From NCBI RefSeq assembly GCF_022690765.1, contig NZ_JALCZA010000040.1, forward strand, positions 1-42,716: a stretch of DNA of 42,716 nt, given 5' to 3'. The position numbers and the translations under genes were made by a program. Every line of letters starts with the position of its first letter. The stretch's first letter is position 1. Of this stretch, positions 19,115-25,470 are shown piece by piece. This DNA is from Anaeromyxobacter oryzisoli (GTDB taxonomy: Bacteria; Myxococcota; Myxococcia; Myxococcales; Anaeromyxobacteraceae). The notes below the pieces were generated by a model that ran no database searches, was not told the origin of the DNA, and was given only the letters and a program-made list of their open reading frames with translations.

Positions 19115-19528
19115 ATGAAACGAATCGAGTCGATCCACGTCGCCCCCACCAGCGAGACCCGTGCCCTGCCCGGCCGCTTCCAGTCCGCCCTGCAGGGCGC
19201 CGCCAGCGGGCTCGCCCGCGGGCTCGCCGCCACCGTGCAGCTCGCCGCCCCTTACGTCCCGGGCGGGACGGTGCTCTCGGCCGCGGTCAACGGGGCCGTC
19301 GCCGGCGCCAGCGGGAGCGCGCGGGCCGGCGCGCCGGCCGGGTCGAGCGCGCCCGACGACGTGCTCGGCGCGACGCGCCAGCTCCAGGAGGAGGCCCGGA
19401 CCTTCAACCTCCAGTACCTCCAGCTCCAGGAGAACATGCAGCGGGAGAGCCGCGAGTTCACCGCGCTGTCCAACGTCATGAAGGTGAAGCACGACAGCGC
19501 GAAGGCGGCGATCCAGAACATCCACTAG
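19115..19528 (+). CDS. Unrecognised first gene of the type III cluster
   Basis: 137 residues, no family recognised with certainty. The N-terminal half is Ala/Gly-rich with a moderately hydrophobic stretch (about 30-65). The C-terminal 50 residues are a strongly helical, heptad-like segment ([20 protein letters not shown] ... [20 protein letters not shown]) ending NIH. Small, secreted helical proteins such as needles, filaments or their chaperones look like this, and the gene is the first one behind a sigma-54 promoter with AGGAG before the ATG at 19115. It is longer than a usual needle subunit (about 80) and lacks its signature. A secreted structural component is an inference from position and composition only. 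Confidence 0.75.
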   Translation: MKRIESIHVAPTSETRALPGRFQSALQGAASGLARGLAATVQLAAPYVPGGTVLSAAVNGAVAGASGSARAGAPAGSSAPDDVLGATRQLQEEARTFNLQYLQLQENMQRESREFTALSNVMKVKHDSAKAAIQNIH

Positions 19529-19612
19529 TCAGCGCCGCCCCCCGAACCCCCGCCCGCGTGGCGCGCGCATTCGTGGGCTCATCTCCCCTGTCGCGCGCCA
19601 CCAGGAGCCACC

Positions 19613-19960
19613 ATGCCCCTCGCCCCCGTCGCGGCGCCGGCGCTCCCTGCGTCGGCGCCCACCGTCACGGCCCGGCCCCGCTCCTTCGGGGCGGTGCTCG
19701 AGGCGCTCGGACCGCGCCAGCCCGCGGCCGCTCCGCCCGCACGCCCCGCCGTGCCCGTCGCCCTCGCGATGGTGGAGCGGGCCCAGGCCCGGCTCGACGC
19801 CGTGCTCGCCGCGGCACGCTCCGGAAGGACCTTCACCGCCCAGGAGCTGCTCTGGCTGCAAGCGGAGGCCTACCGGACCGCGCAGACGGTGGACCTCGCC
19901 GCGAAGCTGGTCGAGCAGGGCGCGCAGAGCGTGAAGCAGGCGATCAACACGCAGGTGTGA
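19613..19960 (+). CDS. Type III secretion inner-rod-like protein (YscI/HrpB type)
   Basis: 115 residues. The first half is an Ala/Pro-rich disordered region. The second half, GRTFTAQELLWLQAEAYRTA followed by QTVDLAAKLVEQ and SVKQAINTQV, has the layout of the YscI/HrpB/PrgJ inner rod C-terminus, where the chain ends in a helix. In the family this protein links the export gate to the needle base. An AGGAG lies 4 nt before the ATG at 19613. It precedes sctJ, as sctI does in many clusters. The similarity is short, so the assignment is moderate. Confidence 0.7.
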   Translation: MPLAPVAAPALPASAPTVTARPRSFGAVLEALGPRQPAAAPPARPAVPVALAMVERAQARLDAVLAAARSGRTFTAQELLWLQAEAYRTAQTVDLAAKLVEQGAQSVKQAINTQV

Positions 19961-20046
19961 CTTCAGGCGCCGGGCTTCAGGTGCCTGAGCCCGAGGCCGA
20001 GGGTCGTCGCTCCCCGGACGCCCGGCCGATCACGAAAGGATCTCCG

Positions 20047-20763
20047 ATGCGCTCGCTCATCTGGCTCGCCCTGCCCGCCGCTCTCGCCGGCTGCGGGCGC
20101 GAGGAGCTCTTCCACCGGCTCGACGAGCCCCAGGCGAACGAGGTGCTGGTGGCGCTCGACGAGGGAGGGATCGCGGCGCGCAAGGAGCCGGAGGACGGGA
20201 CGGAGGGCGGCTGGCTCGTGTCGGTCGCCTCCGGCGACGCGGCCCCGGCCCACCGCCTCCTGTCGGCGCGCGATCTCCCGCGCGCACGCCCGCCGGGGTT
20301 CGGCGACGTGTTCTCGAAGGGGTCCCTGGTTCCGACGCCGGTGGAGGAGCACGCCTTGTACCTGCACGCGCTCGCCGGCGAGCTCGCGCGGAGCGTCGAG
20401 GCCATCGACGGCGTCGTCGGGGCGCGGGTGCACCTCGGGCTGCCGCAGCCGGATCCCCTCCGCCCGGGTGAGCGCGCCGCGCCGCGCGCCGCCGTGCTGG
20501 TGCGGTGCCGGCCGGCCGCGTGCGCGGCGGTCCGCAGCCTCGAGCCGGGCGTGCGCGCGCTCGTCGCGGGCGCGGCGGACGGGCTCCGCCCCGAGGCGGT
20601 CGCGGTGGTGATCTCGGAGGCGACGGAGGCGAGCCCGCCTCGCGCCGACGGGCGCCGACGTTCGCCGGTGCTCCTCGCGATCGCCGCGCTCGCCGCGCTC
20701 GCCGCCGCCGGGATCGGCGGCGCCGGCCTCTTCAGCGGACTCCGGAAGGGGAGCGCGTCGTGA
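20047..20763 (+). CDS. sctJ: Type III secretion inner-membrane ring lipoprotein SctJ
   Basis: 238 residues. A lipoprotein signal comes first (MRSLIWLALPAALAGC, lipid-bearing Cys16). The periplasmic YscJ/PrgK ring part follows, with EELFHRLDEPQANEVLVALD at the start and ARSVEAIDGVVGARVHLGLP in the second lobe. A single C-terminal transmembrane helix (about 207-230) ends with a short cytosolic tail. This size and lipobox are those of SctJ; flagellar FliF is more than twice as long and has no lipobox. It forms the inner-membrane ring of the secretion machine. The next gene overlaps by 4 nt (GTGA). Confidence 0.92.
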   Translation: MRSLIWLALPAALAGCGREELFHRLDEPQANEVLVALDEGGIAARKEPEDGTEGGWLVSVASGDAAPAHRLLSARDLPRARPPGFGDVFSKGSLVPTPVEEHALYLHALAGELARSVEAIDGVVGARVHLGLPQPDPLRPGERAAPRAAVLVRCRPAACAAVRSLEPGVRALVAGAADGLRPEAVAVVISEATEASPPRADGRRRSPVLLAIAALAALAAAGIGGAGLFSGLRKGSAS

Positions 20764-21113
20764 CCGCGTGCCGCGAGGCGCTCGCCTCGGAGGATCGCCG
20801 CCTCGCCGCGCTCGCGGCGACCCTCCTGCCGGAACGGGCGCGCGTCCTGCTCGCACGCGGTCCAGTCCCCGTCGCTGCGGACGAGACCGCGCGCCTCGCA
20901 GCGCTGCCCCGGGGCGACCGCCTCGCCGCCCTCGCCGGAGCCCTCGCCGTCGAGCTTCCTGCCGCACGCGTGACGGCGGCAGCTGCCGCCGAGCGTCCGG
21001 CGGTGGCGAGCCTGCTCCGCTGCGTCGCGACCCGAGGCGCGGCGTTCGCGGCTTCCGCGGCCCTGCTGCGGCTCTGCCGCGAGCGGCTCGGGGGTCCCGA
21101 CGACGCGCCGTAG
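20760..21113 (+). CDS. Small unrecognised protein in the type III cluster (sctK position)
   Basis: 117 residues, GTG start overlapping the sctJ stop (GTGA), so it is translationally coupled. The protein is almost entirely Ala/Leu/Arg-rich and helical, with no signal or transmembrane segment. Its place directly after sctJ is where many clusters carry sctK (YscK/OrgA), a sorting-platform component, but it is only about half that length and I see no signature. A divergent SctK or another small cytosolic accessory protein is possible. Confidence 0.7.
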   Translation: MTACREALASEDRRLAALAATLLPERARVLLARGPVPVAADETARLAALPRGDRLAALAGALAVELPAARVTAAAAAERPAVASLLRCVATRGAAFAASAALLRLCRERLGGPDDAP

Positions 21114-21388
21114 CGCGGCACGATTCGCGCGAGCAGATGCCAGCGTCTGGCGGTACCTGCGCTCGTGCCGGGGTTCGCAGCGCTCCTGGGCACCTCGCGG
21201 TCCGGCCGCCACACGGCGGGACCGCTCCGCGGGGCGGGCGATCCGCGAAGCCGTCCAGGTTCCCGTGCTCCGTGGCCCCGTCCGTTCCGCGGACCGTGGG
21301 GTCGGCGCCGCGGCCGATCGGCGTACGGGGGCGCTCGCCAACCCCGCGTGGTTCCTCGGAGCACGCGCCGGCACGTCCCTTGGACTCG
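21114..21388 (+). other. 275-nt gap inside the type III cluster
   Basis: No gene is supported here. The frame of sctQ is open through most of it, but codon third positions are irregular and there is no start with a ribosome-binding site before 21389. No promoter or terminator stands out. In other systems this position holds sctL and sctN; nothing resembling an ATPase remains. Confidence 0.5.
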
Positions 21389-22375
21389 ATGTCGGCGATG
21401 CCGTTCCCGTTCGAGCTCCCCTCGCTCTCCTGCGGCTTCGCCGAGCTCACCCGCGCGGCGCGGGCGTCCGGTGCCGAGATCGCGCGCGCCGCGGCCGCGT
21501 CCCTCGCTCGCGTCACGGGCGGCCCCGTCTCGGTGCAAGGCGTCCCCGTCCCCGGGCCGGCCGCTCCCCGCGCGGTCGCTGCGCGCGTGGCGATCGACCT
21601 CGCCGCCCTGCCCGCCCCGGCGGTCCTCGAGATCGAGCCGGCGCTGGTCGTGCGGCTCGTCGCCCGCCTCGCCGGCGGGGACGGGGCGCCGGAGCCCGCG
21701 AGCGCGCTCACGCCGATCGAGGCGACCGCCCTCGAGCTCCTCGCCCTCGCCGCGGTGGACGGGGCGTGCGAGGTCGAGGGGATCGACGCCGCGCTCGCGC
21801 CGCGCCTCGCCCGCGGCGTGCGCGAGCCGGCCGGCGCGCTGGCGATCGAGCTCACCGTGGACGTGCGCGGTCTCCGCGGCCGTGGCCGCCTGCTCGTCCC
21901 GTCCGCGGCGCTCCGCGCCCTCGCCGGCCCGCTCGATCCCGCAGCGTCCCCGGTGCGGGTTCCGGCCTCCGTCCGGCGCGGAACGGCCGCGCTCGACCGC
22001 GAAGAGCTCCAGGCCCTCGCGCCCGGCGACGTGGTCCTCGTGGATGGGACCGACGGCCCGGCTGCGCTCGTCCTGCCCGGCGGCGCGTCCGCGCGCGGGC
22101 TGCTCGACGAGGACGGCACCTTTCACGTGGAGGAGACGCAGATGGCCGATCGGCTGGTGGAGCTGCCGGTGACGCTCGCGGTCGAGCTCGCGCGGGTGGA
22201 GCTGACCCTCGGCGAGCTCGCGAGGCTCGAGCCAGGGGCCGCCCTGCCCCTCGCGCTCGACCGGCGCGGCCTCGTCACCCTGCGCGCAGGGGAGCGGGCC
22301 GTGGCCCGCGGAGAGCTGGTGGACGTCGACGGGGCGGTCGGGGTCCGGATCCTCGCGGTGGAGGGCGCGCCGTGA
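21389..22375 (+). CDS. sctQ: Type III secretion cytosolic ring protein SctQ (SpoA domain)
   Basis: 328 residues. The C-terminal about 75 residues form a SpoA (FliN/YscQ) domain: DRLVELPVTLAVELARVELT, LGELARLEPGAALPLAL, and a last strand GVRILAVEG. The first 240 residues are the less conserved YscQ-type part. In the family it builds the cytosolic sorting platform, the counterpart of the flagellar switch. ATG 21389 begins MSAMPFPFEL; a second ATG 9 nt on is possible. The 3' end overlaps the FliO-like gene by 4 nt. Confidence 0.88.
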   Translation: MSAMPFPFELPSLSCGFAELTRAARASGAEIARAAAASLARVTGGPVSVQGVPVPGPAAPRAVAARVAIDLAALPAPAVLEIEPALVVRLVARLAGGDGAPEPASALTPIEATALELLALAAVDGACEVEGIDAALAPRLARGVREPAGALAIELTVDVRGLRGRGRLLVPSAALRALAGPLDPAASPVRVPASVRRGTAALDREELQALAPGDVVLVDGTDGPAALVLPGGASARGLLDEDGTFHVEETQMADRLVELPVTLAVELARVELTLGELARLEPGAALPLALDRRGLVTLRAGERAVARGELVDVDGAVGVRILAVEGAP

Positions 22376-22725
22376 CCCCCGGTTGCGCCCGCCTCCTCCG
22401 CCTTCGGAGCGGCCGCGCGGCCCTGCTCCTCGGGGTCGGCGTGGTCGCCGCGGGGATCGCCGCTCCCGCGCCGGTGGCGCTCACCGCGGCCCGCGCCGCG
22501 ATCGCCCTCGCCGCGCTCGGCGCTGCGGCCGCCCTCGTGCGACGCCGACCCGCCCCCTCGGTCGTTCCCGACCTCGCGGTGCTGGCGCGCGCGCCGCTCG
22601 GGAAGGAGACCGGGATCGCCCTCGTCGAGACGGGCGGGCGCCGGCTCCTCGTCGGCTTCGGCCCCGGCGGGGTGGCCGTGCTCGATCCGGCCGCGGGCCG
22701 AGGGCGAGAGGAGGACCGACCGTGA
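22372..22725 (+). CDS. FliO-like protein
   Basis: 117 residues, GTG start overlapping the sctQ stop (GTGA). The N-terminal half holds two hydrophobic stretches (about 15-30 and 35-55) ending in RRRP. The cytosolic half, LAVLARAPLGKETGIALVE followed by GGRRLLVGFGPGGVAVLDP, follows the FliO family pattern (V-x-R-x-x-L-G ... V-E-x-G-x-R-x-L-L-V-G-x-x-x-G-G). FliO helps assemble FliP in flagellar export gates, and non-flagellar type III systems as a rule lack it. It stands between the SctQ (FliN-like) and SctR (FliP-like) genes, exactly the flagellar position. Confidence 0.75.
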   Translation: MTPGCARLLRLRSGRAALLLGVGVVAAGIAAPAPVALTAARAAIALAALGAAAALVRRRPAPSVVPDLAVLARAPLGKETGIALVETGGRRLLVGFGPGGVAVLDPAAGRGREEDRP

Positions 22726-23399
22726 TCGCCTCACCGCTCCTCGCCTCGCCTGGGCCGGTCGCGGAGCGCCCGGCGGAGATGCTCGTCCTGCTCGCCGCCC
22801 TGGCGCTCGTGCCGGTGGCGCTCGTGATGCTGACCTCGTTCTTGAAGATCGCCGTCGTCCTCTCCATCGCACGCTCCGCCCTGGGCGCGCCGCAGGTCCC
22901 CCCCAACACGGTCGTGACGGGGCTCGCGCTGGTGCTGACCCTCCTCGTGATGGCGCCCGTCGCGGAGCGCGCCGCCGAGCGCGTGCGGGCGGGCCCCGTG
23001 GAGCGCGGCGCCGCGGGCAGCCTCTCCGCCCTGGCGCGCGGGGCCGGTCCTCTGAAGGAGTTCCTCGCGCGCTTCGCCCGGCCCGACGATCGCGCCGCCT
23101 TCCTCGACGTCGCGACGCGGCTCCGCGGACCGGATCGGCCCGCGCCCGGCGAGGACGATTTCGCCGTCCTCGCCCCCGCCTTCGTCGTCTCCGAGCTGCG
23201 CCGCGCCTTCGTCATCGGCTTCCTGGTGTTCGTGCCGTTCCTGGTCGTGGACCTGGTCGTCTCGAACGTGCTGCTCGCGCTCGGGCTCACCCAGCTCTCG
23301 CCGACCTCCGTCGCGCTCCCGTTCAAGCTCCTCCTCTTCGTGGCGGTGGACGGGTGGAGGCTCCTCGCCCGCGCCCTCGCCCTCTCCTACGCGGGGTGA
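22722..23399 (+). CDS. sctR: Type III secretion export gate protein SctR
   Basis: 225 residues of the FliP/SctR family. About four hydrophobic segments; the first pair carries LVMLTSFLKIAVVLSIARSA, the most conserved part of the family (T-S-F-x-K-x-x-x-V-L-x-x-x-R-x-A-L-G). The C-terminal part has ELRRAFVIGFLVFVPFLVVD and MGLT/SPTS-like ending LGLTQLSPTSVALPFKLLLF. Five copies build the pore of the export gate with SctS and SctT. GTG 22722 overlaps the FliO-like stop (GTGA). A long Ala-rich in-frame extension upstream is only a shadow of the neighbour gene. Confidence 0.95.
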   Translation: MIASPLLASPGPVAERPAEMLVLLAALALVPVALVMLTSFLKIAVVLSIARSALGAPQVPPNTVVTGLALVLTLLVMAPVAERAAERVRAGPVERGAAGSLSALARGAGPLKEFLARFARPDDRAAFLDVATRLRGPDRPAPGEDDFAVLAPAFVVSELRRAFVIGFLVFVPFLVVDLVVSNVLLALGLTQLSPTSVALPFKLLLFVAVDGWRLLARALALSYAG

Positions 23400-23402
23400 C
23401 CG

Positions 23403-23669
23403 ATGGATCCCGTCCTTCTGCACCTCGGCCGCGAAGCGCTCCTCCTCGTCCTCCTCGTCTCGGCCCCGCCCCTCGGCGCCGCCCTCCTCGTCGGGATCGT
23501 CGTCGGCGTCCTCCAGGCCGCGACCCAGGTCCAGGAGCAGAGCGTGGCCGTCGTCCCCCGGCTCGTCGCGGTGCTGGGCGCCCTCGCGATCGCGGCACCC
23601 TGGATCGGCGCGCGCGTCGTCCGGTTCGCGGCCGCCTGCCTCGAGCTCGTCCCGAGGGTCGCCCCGTGA
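23403..23669 (+). CDS. sctS: Type III secretion export gate protein SctS
   Basis: 88 residues, the usual size of FliQ/SctS. Two hydrophobic segments with the conserved pattern PLGAALLVGIVVGVLQAATQ, then VQEQSVAVVPRLVAVLGAL. It packs around the SctR pentamer with SctT as part of the export gate in the inner membrane. ATG 23403 is 3 nt beyond the sctR stop; the end overlaps sctT by 4 nt. Confidence 0.95.
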   Translation: MDPVLLHLGREALLLVLLVSAPPLGAALLVGIVVGVLQAATQVQEQSVAVVPRLVAVLGALAIAAPWIGARVVRFAAACLELVPRVAP

Positions 23670-24439
23670 CGGCGCCCCTCGTCGAGGCGGGCCTCCCCGC
23701 CGCCGCCGCGCTCCACGCCCTCCGCCTCCTCCCGGTCGCGCTCGCCTCGCCGTTCCTGGGCGGCCCGCTGGTGCCGCCGGTGGTCCGGGTCGCCCTGGCC
23801 GGCGGCCTCGGCCTCGCCGCCGCGCTGCTCCGTGGCGGCCCGGCGCAGGCGCCCGACGCGCTCGCCCTGGCGGTCGCCGCAGCGCGCGAGCTCGCCGTCG
23901 GCGTGGCAATCGCCGTCCTCGCCTCCGCGCCGGTCGAGGCCGCCCGCGCCGCGGGACGCCTCGCGGACACCTTCCGCGGCGCGACCCTCGCCGAGCTCCA
24001 CGTCGCCCCCATCCGCCAGCGCGAGAGCGCCTCGGGCGACCTCCTCGCCCAGACGGTGGTAGTCCTCGCGGCGTCGGCGGGCGGCGACCGGCTCGTCGTC
24101 TGCGGGCTGCTCGACGGGTTCGCGGCGCTCCCGGCCGGCGCGCCGTTCGCCCCAGGCCCGCTGCGGGAGCTCCTCCTCGCCGCGACCGCGGCGGTGCTCT
24201 CGACGGCGGTGGCGATCTCCGCCCCCGCCGCGGCGGGCGTGCTCGCGGCCGATTTCGCGCTCGCTCTGGTCGGCCGGGTCGCCCCGCAGCTCGGCGCCGT
24301 GAACGCCGCCCAGCCCGCGCGCGCCGCCCTCGGCCTCCTCGCCCTCGCGGCCGGGGCGAGCGCCGCGGCCGGGCGGCTCGTCGCCCTGGTGGCGCTCCCC
24401 GGACGGCTGACCGGCGCGCTCGGGGGGACGTCGCCGTGA
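23666..24439 (+). CDS. sctT: Type III secretion export gate protein SctT
   Basis: 257 residues of the FliR/SctT family, all hydrophobic with about six membrane segments. A conserved cytosolic loop, GRLADTFRGATLAELHVAP, and the C-terminal pattern ISAPAAAGVLAADFALALVG match the family (A-x-P-x-x-x-x-x-L-x-x-x-x-x-L-x-x-x). It closes the SctR ring as the single asymmetrical gate subunit. GTG 23666 overlaps sctS, and its end overlaps sctU. Confidence 0.92.
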   Translation: MTAPLVEAGLPAAAALHALRLLPVALASPFLGGPLVPPVVRVALAGGLGLAAALLRGGPAQAPDALALAVAAARELAVGVAIAVLASAPVEAARAAGRLADTFRGATLAELHVAPIRQRESASGDLLAQTVVVLAASAGGDRLVVCGLLDGFAALPAGAPFAPGPLRELLLAATAAVLSTAVAISAPAAAGVLAADFALALVGRVAPQLGAVNAAQPARAALGLLALAAGASAAAGRLVALVALPGRLTGALGGTSP

Positions 24440-25470
24440 GCGGGAACCGCACCGAGGAGCCGACCCCACGCCGCCTGCGCGAAGCGCGGCGCCGCGGCGA
24501 GGTCGGCGCGAGCGGCGAGCTCACCGCCGCGGCCGCCTTCGCCGGCGGCCTGCTCGCGCTGGCGATCGCCGGGCCCTCCCTCGCGAGGGACCTCGCGGCG
24601 CGCCTGCGGAGCGCCCTGGTCCGCGCGCCGATCGAGGCGCTCGATCCCCGCGCCGTGCTCGCCGATGCGTCCTCCGCGGTGCTCACCCTGTCGCTCCCTT
24701 TCTGCGCGGGCGCCCTCGCCGCGGCGGCGCTCGCCGGCGCCCTCCAGGCCCGGTGGAACCTCTCGCTCGAGGCGGTCCGTCCGCGGCTCGAGCGGGTGAA
24801 CCCGGCCGGCGGCCTGAAGCGCCTCCTCTCGACGGCGCAGCTCGCGGCGGCCGCCCTCGCCCTCGTGAAGGCGGCGGTCCTCGTCGCGGTGGCGTGGACC
24901 TGGGTCCGCGGCGCCGGCCCCGCCCTCTCCGGCCTCGCCCGGGTGGAGGTGCCTGCGATCTGGCGAGCGCTGCCGCTCCTCGGCAGCCTCGCCGCGCGCC
25001 TCGCCCTCGCGGCCGCGCTCCTCGGCCTCGCCGATCTCGGCCTCGCCCGCCGCCGTCACCGGCGGGCGCTCCGGATGACGCGCGACGAGGTCCGCCGCGA
25101 GCAGCGCGAGGACGAGGGCGACCCGGCGCACCGCGCCGAGCGGCGCCGGCGCCACCGCGGGCTCCTCGAGGCGGGACCGATCTCGCGGGCGACGGTGGTG
25201 GTGGTGAACCCGACCCACGTCGCGGTGGCGCTCCACCACGACCGGGCAGGCGAGGACGCCCCGCGCGTCGTGGCCAAGGGGACCGGCGAGGCGGCCGCGC
25301 GGATCCGGTCCGCCGCGCGCCGCGCCGGCGTGCCCGTCGTGCGCGAGGTGGCCCTCGCCCGGGCGCTGCACCGGCTCGCCGAGGTCGGGGACGAGATCCC
25401 CGAGGAGCTCTACGAGGCGGCCGCCGCCGTGCTCGCCCACCTCTACGGCCGAGAGGAGATCCCGGCGTGA
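24436..25470 (+). CDS. sctU: Type III secretion substrate switch protein SctU
   Basis: 344 residues of the FlhB/SctU family. The N-terminus EEPTPRRLREARRRGEVGAS is typical; four membrane segments span about 31-200. The cytosolic domain has the autocleavage motif NPTH at residues 258-261 (Asn258-Pro259), as VVVVNPTHVAVALHHD, so self-cleavage and export switching should be intact. GTG 24436 overlaps sctT by 4 nt. Confidence 0.95.
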   Translation: MSGNRTEEPTPRRLREARRRGEVGASGELTAAAAFAGGLLALAIAGPSLARDLAARLRSALVRAPIEALDPRAVLADASSAVLTLSLPFCAGALAAAALAGALQARWNLSLEAVRPRLERVNPAGGLKRLLSTAQLAAAALALVKAAVLVAVAWTWVRGAGPALSGLARVEVPAIWRALPLLGSLAARLALAAALLGLADLGLARRRHRRALRMTRDEVRREQREDEGDPAHRAERRRRHRGLLEAGPISRATVVVVNPTHVAVALHHDRAGEDAPRVVAKGTGEAAARIRSAARRAGVPVVREVALARALHRLAEVGDEIPEELYEAAAAVLAHLYGREEIPA

